Of a DNA stretch of 64,000 nucleotides, positions 54,220 to 63,100 are shown in pieces. The translations under genes and the position numbers were made by a program. The stretch's first letter is position 1; every line of letters starts with the position of its first letter. The notes under the pieces are model-generated. The model worked only from the letters and a program-made list of their open reading frames with translations. It did not search any database and had not been told where the DNA came from. Origin of the DNA: Nonomuraea thailandensis (GTDB lineage Bacteria; Actinomycetota; Actinomycetes; Streptosporangiales; Streptosporangiaceae); contig NZ_JAMZEB010000002.1 in NCBI RefSeq assembly GCF_024172165.1, forward strand, positions 8,964,501-9,028,500, read 5' to 3'.

Positions 54220-55101
54220 ATGAAGCGAATCCTGACGGGCGTGGCGTTAGTCACGACCGCCGCGTTGGTGACCGCCACTCCGGCGCTGGCCGCAGCGCCC
54301 AAGGACCCGGTGGTGGCCGTCAAGAAGCAGCTCGTCGCCGGCAAGGGCGTGAAGTTCACCGAGCGCACGACCGTGGACGACGGCAGCATGCGCGAGGTGT
54401 TCCTGCGCCGCTCGGGCACCCTCCAGTTCGGCAAGTCGGGGATCGCCGCGTCCGACATCACCGGCAAGCTGAACATCTCGGCCAGCGACCTCCAGGGCCT
54501 CGACGAGAGCGGCGAGAACGCCGAGCTCGCCTCGATGCTGAAGGCCATGGCCCAGCCCGAGCGCACGATCAGGATCGGCACCACGTCGTACCTCTCCGGC
54601 AACATCTGGGCGCTCCAGATGCCCGAGGGCAAGACCTGGTTCAAGGCGCCGAAGGGCCCGACCGGCGGGTTCCTCGGCACGTTCGGCCAGCCACTGAACC
54701 TCGCCGAGCCTGCCACCCTGAAGACGCTGCTCAAGGGCGCCAAGACCACCGGCAGCGGCTACACGGGCAAGACGCTCCTCGGTGACCTGTGGAAGACGTC
54801 CCCCTGGCTGCGCGCCACCTGGCTGGACAAGCCCTCCGCCAAGGCACAGAAGACCGCCATCAGCTGGCGGATCACCGTGAACAAGGCGGGCCTGCCCACC
54901 CGGCTCGTGACGACGTTCCCGATGGCCGCGCTCGGGGCCGGCGGCAAGGGCACCGTGAGCGTGGACACCAGCTACACCGGCTGGGGCTCCGCCGTGTCGA
55001 TCAAGGCGCCGCCCGCGGAGGAGGTCACCTCCAAGTTCAAGGACGGCGAGGACGACATCTCCGAGACCCTCGACCTGCCGCTCGGCAGCATCGCCGGCTG
55101 A
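54220..55101 (+). CDS. Secreted protein, second of three tandem paralogs
   Basis: The 293-residue protein has signal peptide MKRILTGVALVTTAALVTATPALA. It shares with its neighbours DPVVAVKKQLVAGKGVKF, 'LQFGKSGIAASDI', MPEGKTWF, GQPLNLAE, 'LKTLLKGAKTTGSG', 'AGLPTRLVTTFP' and VDTSYTGWGSAVSIKAPP. It differs by a longer middle part with an acidic helix (DESGENAELASMLKAMA). AAGGA lies 7 bases before the ATG. A true terminator follows. Confidence 0.88.
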   Translation: MKRILTGVALVTTAALVTATPALAAAPKDPVVAVKKQLVAGKGVKFTERTTVDDGSMREVFLRRSGTLQFGKSGIAASDITGKLNISASDLQGLDESGENAELASMLKAMAQPERTIRIGTTSYLSGNIWALQMPEGKTWFKAPKGPTGGFLGTFGQPLNLAEPATLKTLLKGAKTTGSGYTGKTLLGDLWKTSPWLRATWLDKPSAKAQKTAISWRITVNKAGLPTRLVTTFPMAALGAGGKGTVSVDTSYTGWGSAVSIKAPPAEEVTSKFKDGEDDISETLDLPLGSIAG

Positions 55102-55116
55102 CCTGATCGATCGAGT

Positions 55117-55149
55117 CCTCCCCTGCCGCCCGGCGGGGGAGGGCTTTTT
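55117..55149 (+). terminator. Rho-independent terminator between second and third paralog
   Basis: CCTCCCCTGCCG pairs with CGGCGGGGGAGG (one bulge), followed by GCTTTTT. It ends only 18 bases before the third paralog's ATG. Confidence 0.85.
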
Positions 55150-55167
55150 CTTCGCTGAGGACATCGA

Positions 55168-55947
55168 ATGAAGAGGACACTGGCGGCGGCGGTGGCCGCC
55201 GCGACCCTGCTCGGCGCCGCCCCCGCGCAGGCGGCCGCTCCCGATCCGGTACGGGCGGTGAAGAGGCAACTGGTGGTGGGCCACGGGGTGAAGATCTCCG
55301 AGACCGTCTCGGCGCAGGTCAAGGGCAAGAAGGACGTGTACTTCCAGACGGCGGGCACCTTCGGGTTCGGCACGTCCGGCGTCGTCGCCGCGGACCTCAC
55401 CCTCCGGACCACGCTCATCAGCGACAAGCCGACGTCCATGCGCCTCCTCATGGTGGGAAAGCGTGCCTACATGCGGAGCGACGCCATACAGGACCACCTT
55501 CCCGAAGGGAAGACCTGGGTGCGCATGGAGGACGACGAGAGCCTGCGAACGCCCTCCAGCCAGCCTGTGGACCTTTTCCGGCCCCCTCAGCTCAAGGGTC
55601 TGCTCTCCTACGCCGAGTCCGTGCGGAACGGGGTTCGCCGGGGCACGGTCACCGGCAAGCAGGGGTACCGGATCAGCGAGGGCCGGGTCACGGGTACCTT
55701 CGACTTCCGGCTCAGCACCGACTCCACCGGTCTGCCCACCCGCCTGCACACCACCACCCAGGACTTCGACTCCGGGCCTTTGGAGCACGTCGACACCAGG
55801 TACAGCGCCTGGGGGCACAGCGTCACGATCACCGATCCGCCCGACCACGAAGTCGTCGGCCTCGACGAGCTCGCCTCCTCCCTCGAGTGGGAGCTTGAGG
55901 AGTATCTGGAGATCGCCGACGACGCGGTGGCCTCCGCCCGCCGGTAG
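55168..55947 (+). CDS. Secreted protein, third of three tandem paralogs
   Basis: The 259-residue protein has signal peptide MKRTLAAAVAAATLLGAAPAQA. Shared motifs are DPVRAVKRQLVVGHGVKIS, 'FGFGTSGVVAADLTL', LPEGKTWV, SQPVDLF, LKGLLSYAES, 'TGLPTRLHTTT' and VDTRYSAWGHSVTITDPP, so it is clearly homologous to the two preceding genes. It ends in an acidic helix (EWELEEYLEIADD). GAGGA lies 6 bases before the ATG, but a terminator ends 18 bases upstream. Expression therefore needs readthrough or a promoter inside the second gene. Confidence 0.85.
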   Translation: MKRTLAAAVAAATLLGAAPAQAAAPDPVRAVKRQLVVGHGVKISETVSAQVKGKKDVYFQTAGTFGFGTSGVVAADLTLRTTLISDKPTSMRLLMVGKRAYMRSDAIQDHLPEGKTWVRMEDDESLRTPSSQPVDLFRPPQLKGLLSYAESVRNGVRRGTVTGKQGYRISEGRVTGTFDFRLSTDSTGLPTRLHTTTQDFDSGPLEHVDTRYSAWGHSVTITDPPDHEVVGLDELASSLEWELEEYLEIADDAVASARR

Positions 55948-55962
55948 CTCCCCACGATGCCG

Positions 55963-55991
55963 CACCCCGGAGCCGGGCAGGGCCCGGGGTG
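55963..55991. terminator. Bidirectional hairpin between third paralog and second galE
   Basis: CACCCCGG (55963-55970) pairs with CCGGGGTG (55984-55991) in the 51-bp convergent gap. Confidence 0.6.
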
Positions 55992-55998
55992 CCGTCGT

Positions 55999-56976
55999 TC
56001 AGCCCAGCCGGGAGTCGCGGATGCCCGCCCACTCCAGCGAGTGCCTGATCCCCTCCTCGATCGAGTAGCGGGCCCGCCACCCCAGCAGGCGGTGGGCACG
56101 GTCGCTGCGGGTGTAGGCGCCGGCCACGTCGCCAGGGCGGGCCGGGGCCTCGGCTACGTCGATGGGGCGCTCGACGACGCGGTTGAACGCGTCCACCAGC
56201 TCGCGGACCGTGGTGCCCGCGCCGGTGCCCAGGTTGATCACGTCGGCCTCCAGCTCGTCGAAGCGCCGCAGCGCCGCCACGTGGGCGGTGGCCAGGTCCC
56301 ACACGTGGATGTAGTCGCGGATGCCGGTGCCGTCGCCGGTGGGCCATCCGGTGCCGGTGATCTGGAACGGGACGCCGTCCTCGTACGCCTCGATCATCTT
56401 GCCCAGGGCGTGGCTGGGACGGCGGAGCTGCAGGCCCGTGCGCATCTCCGGGTCGGCGCCGATCGGGTTGAAGTAGCGCAGGGACAGGATCCTGATGGGG
56501 CGGCCGGTGGCGATGTCGGCGAACATGCCCTCGCAGACCGCCTTCGTCCGCGCGTACGGGCTCTGGGGGTCGAGCGGGGACTCCTCGTCCACCGTGTGGT
56601 CGGCGCCGGCGCGGTAGATCGACGCGGAGGAGCTGAAGATCATCCGGGTGCAGCCGTTGCGGAGCAGGTGGTCGACGAACTCGAGGCTCTTGGTGACGTT
56701 CGCGCGGTAGTAGCCGATGGGGTCGGCCACCGAGTCGGGCACCACGATGAGAGCCGCGCAGTGGATGACGGCCTCGATATCCGGATTTTCAGCGAATACC
56801 TTGTCAATCAGTGGGCCGTCGCTGATATCGCCCTCATAGAACACCCGCCCGTCGGCGAACTCCCGCCGCCCCGTCACGAGGCTGTCGAGAATCACGGGAT
56901 CGATCCCGGCGTCCAGGCACGCCGACGCGATCGTGCTGCCGATATAACCAGCTCCGCCGGTAATCAAAACGCGCAT
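55999..56976 (-). CDS. UDP-glucose 4-epimerase family protein
   Basis: The 325-residue extended SDR has TGGAGYIGSTIASA, 'HCAALIVVPDSVADP', SSSASIYR, YxxxK as SPYARTK, 'LRYFNPIGADP' and 'GTGIRDYIHVWDLA'. It is only moderately like the galE at 3991, so it may act on a different nucleotide sugar. GAATG start context CAGGA-ATG. Ten bases upstream on the same strand a frame ends that looks like the tail of a lost gene (see 56986-57207). Confidence 0.9.
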   Translation of the reverse strand: MRVLITGGAGYIGSTIASACLDAGIDPVILDSLVTGRREFADGRVFYEGDISDGPLIDKVFAENPDIEAVIHCAALIVVPDSVADPIGYYRANVTKSLEFVDHLLRNGCTRMIFSSSASIYRAGADHTVDEESPLDPQSPYARTKAVCEGMFADIATGRPIRILSLRYFNPIGADPEMRTGLQLRRPSHALGKMIEAYEDGVPFQITGTGWPTGDGTGIRDYIHVWDLATAHVAALRRFDELEADVINLGTGAGTTVRELVDAFNRVVERPIDVAEAPARPGDVAGAYTRSDRAHRLLGWRARYSIEEGIRHSLEWAGIRDSRLG

Positions 56977-56985
56977 TCCTGAACC

Positions 56986-57207
56986 CTAGCCAGCCGCGGC
57001 CATCGGTGTGAGCAGCCTGTGGACAACGTCGGCGACGGCAGCGCCGCGCCAGGGGTCCCGTCCTCCGATCGCCCCTCCGCGGTGGTCCGGATCCCGCACC
57101 ACGCCGTTCCCCGCAGCCCACGCCCTCGGCCTCGCCGTCCGTGGGGTCCCGGCCCGGCCAGGTCCAGCGCCCCGCGCCTCCCGAGTCGGATCCTGTGGCG
57201 CTCGCAC
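56986..57207 (-). pseudogene. Possible C-terminal remnant of a co-directional gene upstream of the second galE
   Basis: A 73-codon minus-strand frame ends 9 bases before the epimerase ATG, an operon-like spacing. Its last part (GGRDPWRGAAVADVVHRLL) looks like the amphipathic C-terminal helix of a GT-B-fold enzyme such as a UDP-sugar 2-epimerase or glycosyltransferase. The upstream half is not protein-like. No catalytic part exists, because the divergent GCS2 gene occupies that place. Evidence is thin. Confidence 0.2.
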
Positions 57208-57245
57208 TATGGCCTAGTCGGCATTTGCATGCGACATTTCGAGCT

Positions 57246-58718
57246 ATGGGCAGGGACGTTCCAGTAGTCGTGTTCAGCAGGGAAGACCGCCGGAAATATC
57301 GCGAAAAAGTGCACCGATGCCTCGACGTCTTCGCCCAGATGCTGCGCGAATCACGTTTCGAGTTCGAGCAGCCCCTGGCGGGCCTGGAGATCGAGCTCAA
57401 CATCGTGGACTCGCGCGGCGAGGCGGCCATGCGCAACGCCCAGGTGCTCGCCGCGATCGCGCAGCCGGACTGGGCGACGGAGCTGGGCCAGTTCAACGTC
57501 GAGATCAACATCGAGCCCCAGGGCCTGGCGGGAGACGGCGCGCTGCGCCTGGAGAACGACGTCCGGGCCCGGCTCAACCACGCCGAGGAACGCGCCCGTT
57601 CCGAGGGCGGCCACCTGGTCCTGATCGGCATCCTGCCCACCCTGCGCGAGCAGGACATCGGCGAGGGCACGCTCTCCGCGAACCCGCGCTACCGCCTGCT
57701 CAACGAGCAGATCTTCGCGGCCAGGGGCGAGGACCTGCACCTGGCCATCGAGGGCGTCGAACGCCTCGACACCCACGCCGACAGCGTCGCCCCCGAGGCG
57801 GCCTGCACCAGCGTGCAGCTCCATCTCCAGGTCAGCCCGGAGACGTTCGCCGCCCACTGGAACGCGGCCCAGGCCATCGCGGGCGCGCAGGTGGCGGTGG
57901 CGGCCAACTCGCCGTACCTGTTCGGCAGGGAGCTGCACAGGGAGACCAGGATCGCGCTGTTCGAGCAGGCCACGGACACGCGGCCGGCGGAGTTGAAGGC
58001 GCAGGGCGTACGGCCCAGGGTGTGGTTCGGGGAGCGGTGGATCACCAGCGTCTTCGACCTGTTCGAGGAGAACGTCAGCTACTACCCCGCCCTGCTGCCC
58101 CTCTGCGACGAGGAGGACCCGCGCGCCGAGCTCGAACGCGGCAGCGTCCCCCAGCTCCACGAGCTGACCCTGCACAACGGCACCGTCTACCGGTGGAACC
58201 GTCCCGTGTACGCGGTGGTGAACGGAGTGCCGCACCTGCGGGTGGAGAACCGCGTGCTGCCCGCCGGGCCCTCCGTCGCCGACATCGCGGCCAACGCCGC
58301 GTTCTACTACGGGTTGATGCGGGTGCTGCCGTACGACGAGCGTCCGATCTGGAGCCAGATGTCGTTCAGGGCCGCCGAGGACAACCTCGCGGCGGCGGCG
58401 CGGCACGGGCTGGACGCGCGGCTGTACTGGCCGGGGACGGGCGAGGTGCCGGCGGCCGAGCTGATCCTGCGGCGGCTGCTGCCCATGGCCCGGGAGGGGC
58501 TGGCCAAGTGGGGTGTGCACGGCCTGGTCGCCGACCGGCTGCTGTCCGTCATCGAGGGCCGCTGCCTATCCGGCCGCACGGGGGCGAGCTGGCAGGTCGA
58601 CCGGGTACGGGCGCAGACCGCCTCCGGCGATGACCGGCACGAGGCTCTGCGGGGCATGACACTGGAGTACATCGAGCGCATGCACACCAACGAACCCGTA
58701 CACACCTGGGACGTTTGA
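57246..58718 (+). CDS. Carboxylate-amine ligase, GCS2 family (glutamate-cysteine ligase-like)
   Basis: The 490-residue protein has the GCS2 pattern: AGLEIELNIVD with the metal-binding Glu pair, 'ELGQFNVEINIEPQGL', ACTSVQLHLQVSPE, 'VAANSPYLFGRELHRETRIALFEQ' and 'PHLRVENRVLPAGPSVAD'. Relatives join glutamate and cysteine (EgtA in ergothioneine synthesis) or other carboxylates and amines (YbdK). No egtBCD genes are adjacent, so the product is unknown. ATG 57246 begins the conserved region; no good ribosome site is visible. The next gene starts 19 bases after its end. Confidence 0.85.
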   Translation: MGRDVPVVVFSREDRRKYREKVHRCLDVFAQMLRESRFEFEQPLAGLEIELNIVDSRGEAAMRNAQVLAAIAQPDWATELGQFNVEINIEPQGLAGDGALRLENDVRARLNHAEERARSEGGHLVLIGILPTLREQDIGEGTLSANPRYRLLNEQIFAARGEDLHLAIEGVERLDTHADSVAPEAACTSVQLHLQVSPETFAAHWNAAQAIAGAQVAVAANSPYLFGRELHRETRIALFEQATDTRPAELKAQGVRPRVWFGERWITSVFDLFEENVSYYPALLPLCDEEDPRAELERGSVPQLHELTLHNGTVYRWNRPVYAVVNGVPHLRVENRVLPAGPSVADIAANAAFYYGLMRVLPYDERPIWSQMSFRAAEDNLAAAARHGLDARLYWPGTGEVPAAELILRRLLPMAREGLAKWGVHGLVADRLLSVIEGRCLSGRTGASWQVDRVRAQTASGDDRHEALRGMTLEYIERMHTNEPVHTWDV

Positions 58719-58737
58719 AGCCCCGTGACCTCTTCGG

Positions 58738-59409
58738 ATGCGTGAAGCCGTGACCCGTGCCCTGCCCCCGCTCACCAGGCTGTTCGCCGGTCTGGCCGCC
58801 ATCGCCCTGGTCGCCGCCTGCGGTGTCGTCCGCTCGCCGTCCATGGACCAGCGGGGGGCCGACTCGTTCGAGGACGACATCGTCACGGCGCGCACGCTCA
58901 CGGAGGAGTTCTGGAGCCGGCAGTTCCAGCAGCTCGGCCGCACGTACCGCCCCATCAGCGACTTCATCCCGTACTCGGGCGAGGCCGGTCCGAGCTGCGG
59001 CGGGCAGCCCGCCGTCCCGAACAACGCCTTCTACTGCCCGCTCGGCCACTTCATCGCCTTCGACCAGAACTGGATGGAGGCGCTGTGGAACGAGATGGGC
59101 GACGGGTCGGTCTATGTCATCATCCCGCATGAGTTCGGGCATGCTGTGCAGGCGCAGCTCCGTACCGACTTCTCGCTCAACGTCCAGATGGAGCTCCAGG
59201 CCGACTGCTACGCGGGCGGCGCCCTGTCGGCGCTGGTCGCCTCGGGCGCGCTGACGACGGACGAGGGGGACGAGTACGAGCTGTTCGCGAGCCTTGCGGC
59301 GGCGGGCGACCCGACGGACGACTGGCTCGACCCGGCGGCCCACGGGACGGCGGAACAACGGCAGACGGCGTTCGTGCGAGGGTACCGGGGCGGGGTGGGG
59401 GCCTGCTGA
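58738..59409 (+). CDS. Neutral zinc metallopeptidase lipoprotein (YpfJ family)
   Basis: The 223-residue protein has a signal segment ending in lipobox LVAAC (Cys28), then a zinc peptidase domain: 'NAFYCPLGHFIAFD', the HExxH site as IIPHEFGHAVQ and the downstream Glu ligand in ELQADCYAGG. The family (PF04228) is widespread and of unknown substrate. It is membrane-anchored outside the cell. The ATG at 58738 has a weak ribosome site; a GTG at 58750 is possible. It probably shares a transcript with the GCS2 gene. Confidence 0.88.
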   Translation: MREAVTRALPPLTRLFAGLAAIALVAACGVVRSPSMDQRGADSFEDDIVTARTLTEEFWSRQFQQLGRTYRPISDFIPYSGEAGPSCGGQPAVPNNAFYCPLGHFIAFDQNWMEALWNEMGDGSVYVIIPHEFGHAVQAQLRTDFSLNVQMELQADCYAGGALSALVASGALTTDEGDEYELFASLAAAGDPTDDWLDPAAHGTAEQRQTAFVRGYRGGVGAC

Positions 59410-59452
59410 GGGCGTACGAGCCTCGGTCCGATCGAACCTGCGGTTGTATCGA

Positions 59453-59491
59453 CAGGTCAACCCACAGGATGATGTCACCGATCATGACCTG
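59453..59491. promoter_or_regulatory. Separated CAGGTCA / TGACCTG inverted repeat upstream of the WhiB gene
   Basis: CAGGTCA (59453-59459) and TGACCTG (59485-59491) are 7-bp inverted arms 25 bases apart, ending 16 bases before the WhiB start. The same arms form the palindrome upstream of sucC. Confidence 0.4.
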
Positions 59492-59507
59492 GCTCTACCT
59501 TTGACCC

Positions 59508-59765
59508 ATGGCACCGGAGGAGATCAGCTGGCTGCGCAGGGGCGCATGCAGATCCAGCGACCCCGACCTCTTCTTCCCTCTCGCCCCCACCCCCTTGCAG
59601 GAGGCCCGCGCCAAGGCGGTCTGCGCGGCCTGCCAGGTGGCGCAGGAGTGCCGCTCCTACGCCTTACGCGCAGGGGAGGCGGAGGGCATCTGGGGCGGCC
59701 TCACCCCTGAGGAACGCCGCCGCACCCGCTTCCCCGAAGGCTGGCGCCGCCCAGCCGCCTCCTGA
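59508..59765 (+). CDS. WhiB-family iron-sulfur transcription factor
   Basis: The 85-residue protein has the four cluster cysteines C14, C39, C42 and C48 (GAC, then VCAACQVAQEC: C-x2-C-x5-C) and the turn motif GIWGGLTPEER. Such proteins bind a 4Fe-4S cluster and usually work with the principal sigma factor to control development, redox or antibiotic responses. The C-terminus RRTRFPEGWRRP is basic; there is no AT-hook RGRP, so it is not WhiB7. No close paralogue name can be assigned. Confidence 0.93.
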   Translation: MAPEEISWLRRGACRSSDPDLFFPLAPTPLQEARAKAVCAACQVAQECRSYALRAGEAEGIWGGLTPEERRRTRFPEGWRRPAAS

Positions 59766-59810
59766 CACCCCGCGCCGCCGGAAGGCTCCGAAGCTCGGAA
59801 GGCCGAACGG

Positions 59811-59880
59811 GCTCATGGCTCATAGGCGCACCGTGGGCAGGCTCACGGCTCATAGGCTCACGGTGGGCGGGCTCACGGGC
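59811..59880. repeat. 30-bp tandem repeat
   Basis: Units 59811-59840 and 59841-59870 share GGCTCA-GGCTCATAGGC and a GTGGGC end; a third partial GGCTCACGGG follows. Confidence 0.7.
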
Positions 59881-60051
59881 CGACGACTCAAGGGCACACG
59901 GCTCATCGGCCCGCAGGCGCAGCGGCTCATGTGGCTCGCCGTGCCCGAGGAAGGCCATGCCGTGAGCACCGCTGCCCGGCCGGGCGCGCGCCCGCCGATC
60001 CGGCGCGCGCCAAGCCGCCCAAGCCCGCAGGCCTCGGCCCCGTGCCTCAAA

Positions 60052-60091
60052 CCCTCAGGCCCTCAGGCCCTCAGGCCCTCAGGCCCTGAGG
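60052..60091. repeat. 8-bp microsatellite CCCTCAGG, five units
   Basis: Four perfect units and a final CCCTGAGG. CCTCAGG and CCTGAGG are inverted versions of each other, so the array can also fold as a hairpin and may help end the two convergent transcripts. Confidence 0.8.
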
Positions 60092-60181
60092 CCTCACGCG
60101 CTCGGGCTCGGAGCTCGGACCCCGGGGCTTGGGCGATGACATGCCTGTCCTGGCTGCATCCCGGCCCGATCACGATGAACG

Positions 60182-63100
60182 TCAGCGGTGAGGGGACATG
60201 GGGGCGAGGCCGAGGTCGGCGAGGATGGTCGCGCCGCGCTCGGCGTGGTCGCCGCCGACGAGGACCAGGGTGCGGGCCGACTGGTAGCGGCAGCCGGCGG
60301 CCTCGAACGCGTCCGCCGTGGCGAGCAGCGCCTGACCGTCGCCGTCGAGCAGGGCGGCGGCCCGCTCCACGATGGCGCCGGCGACCGGGTTGCCGGCCAC
60401 GATGGCCCGGGTCTGCGTCACGTGGTCGCGAGCGTCCGGGCTTCCGGCGAGTACGGCGGCTTCGGTGCGCAGTGCGACATACCAGTGGTGCCAGATCCAG
60501 GTGACCCACTTCCACACCTGGCCGGGCTCCGGTGCCATCCGTTCCAGCGCCTGCGTGGCCTGGCCACGGTGCAGCAGGAGCATCGCGTCGAAGATCGCGC
60601 CGTAGCCGTAGGCGTGCGCGGGGAGGGGGCCGAGCTGGTTCAGGGCCTCCTGCCATGCGCGCTGGGCGTCATGGTCGTCGCGCAGGCCGTGGACCATCGC
60701 CACGGCGGCCATCGCCCGGCCGAGGTACGACTGGGCGGGGCTGCCTGCCCGGTGCCACGAGTCGAGGAAGCGGACGCTGCCGGCGAGCACCTGGTCCACG
60801 TTGCCCGCCAGGGCGTCGGCGACCAGCAGCCAGTTCGTGGCGCGGTGACCGACCTCGGCCAGGAGCGGATGTTCGGTGAGCTGTCGTGCCCACCGGCGGG
60901 CCGCGGGCAGGTCGCCGGTGCCGAGGCCGGCCTCGGCGGCCTCGCCGAGGGCCTCGATCAGCTCGTGGGTGGCGGCCGGCGTCGCGGGGGCGGACGTCAG
61001 CAGCGTGATCCGGCGCTGGGTCGTGGCGGCGGCGGCGTACGTGTCACCCGCCCAGCTCAGGGCTCCGGTCAGCACGTCGAGTGCGGTGGATTCGGCGAGG
61101 GGGTCGCCCGTACGGTGGGTCAGCTCGACGGCCCGTTCCGCACGCGCGATCGTCTCCGGCACGGAGCCGTCAGGCCCGCCTTGACCGCCCCCGACGCCGG
61201 GGTCGCCGGGCACCGACCCGCCACCCGGCATCTGCCCGGCAACGGCCTCACCACCGGGCACCGACCCGCCACCCGGCATCTGTCCGGCAGCGGCCTCACC
61301 GCCGGGCACCGGCCCGGCGTCCACGGCGGCCTCACCGAGCGACTGTCCGGCAGGGCCCGCGCCGCCACGCACCGGCCCGCCGCCTACGGCGTCGCCGCGT
61401 GTCCCTCCGCCGTCCGCACCGTCGTCGCGCCCCCGTCCGCCATCCCCCGCCTCACCCGGCTCCTGGCCGCCGGCGGTGACCGCGGCGTTGAGCGTCCATC
61501 CGGCCTCGGCCGTGGCCACCGCGGCCCGGGCGGCCGGGTCGTCCCCCGCCAGCTCCCGCGCCTCATCGATCAGCCCGAGCACCTCCTCAGGCTCCGGCAG
61601 GCGCACGAAGATGGTCGAGAACCGGAACGTGGCGATGGCGGCGACCGCGAGGTCGGCGGCGGCGCCGGCGGTGTCGCCGGACCGGCGGGCGGCGTCCGCG
61701 GCCGCGCGGCGGAGGCGGAACATGTCGTCGCCGCGCATCCGGCAGCCGGCCACGACGGCGGCGTGCCGGAGCGCCGGGGCGGCCGAGCCCGGGTCCTCGG
61801 CGAGCGCGGCGGCCTGTTCGTGGCGCCGCTGGGACTCGCCGACCAGGTTGCGGGTGAAGGTCAGCCCGGCCAGGTGCCGGGCCAGCTCGTACGCCTCCGC
61901 GCGATGCTCCGCCTGGTCGGCCGCCCAGGCCAGGGCCGCGCGGAGGTCGTTGGCCACCAGGTCGAAGGCGGCCCGCCAGTCCTCGCGGACGACCGCCAGC
62001 CCGGCGGCCTTGGCCAGGCACCAGCGAAGGTGCCGGGATCGGATGTCGGCCAGCTCACCGGCCTCGGTCAGCCGTTCCCTCCCGTACTGGCGGATGGTCT
62101 CCAGCGCCCGGTACTCCGTGCCGCCCGGGGACGCCGACACCACCAGCAGGCTCTGTTCGGCGAGCCGGGCCAGGCCGTCGATGACCAGGCCTTCGTCGTC
62201 CCCGGTCACCTCCGCCGCCGCGGCGGCGGTGAACGGCGCCGCGAACACCGACACCCGGCGCAGCAGCGCCCGGTCGTCCGGCTCCAGCAGGGCGTGGCTC
62301 CAGTCGAGCGCCGCCCGCACCGAACGGTGCCGCTGATCGGCCCGGGAGCCGCCGGTGAGCATGCGCAGGGGGTGGGACAGGGCGGCGGTGATGCCGTCCA
62401 GGCCCAGCGTGGGATACCGGGCGGCGGCCAGCTCGATCGCCAGCGCCATGCCGTCCAGCCGCTCGCAGATCGCGGCGACCTGGTCGCGCAGCGCGGGGTC
62501 CAGCGGCCAGCCGACCGCCGCCGCCCGTTCCATGAACAGCGTGACCGCGTCCGACCCGCCCTCGGCGGGCAGTGACAGCGGCGGCACGGGATACACCCGC
62601 TCGAACGGCACCATCAGCCGGGCCCGGCTGGTCGCGAGCACGGTCACCCGGGGGCACGCCGCCAGCAGCCGCTCCAGGAACAGGGCGACCCCGTCCGCGA
62701 CCTGCTCGCAGTTGTCCAGCACCAGCAGCGCGTGGCGGTCGGCCAGCGCGGCGACCACGGACTCGGTCATGTCGCGGCCGGGCTGCTCGCCCAGGCCGAG
62801 CGCCCCCGCGACCGCGGTCGCGACCATGCCGGGGTCGGTGACCGGGACGAGGTCGACGAACCACACCCCGTCGGAGTGGTCGCCGGCCGCCTGCGCGGCC
62901 ACGGCCAGCGCGAGCCGGGTCTTGCCGACGCCGCCGGGACCGGCCGCGGTCACCTGGCGGTGGGCCCTCATCAGCTCGGCCAGCTCGGCCCGCTCGCTCG
63001 CCCTGCCGATGAACGAGGTCAGCAGGGACGGCAGCACCGGCGCCGGGTGGGGCGAGGCGGCGCCGCCGGCTGGCTCGGGCGCCCGCTGGGCGAGCGCCCG

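Larger units (their letters stand above)
59766..60181. other. Convergent gap after WhiB with simple repeats
   Basis: 416 bp between two convergent genes. No gene is supported; short frames are His/Arg-rich shadows. It holds 30-bp direct repeats (59811-59880) and an 8-bp repeat array (60052-60091). Confidence 0.6.

Noticed and set aside
59815..60504. Plus-strand frame after WhiB
   Set aside because: Made of the simple repeats, Arg-rich, and runs antisense into the STAND gene.
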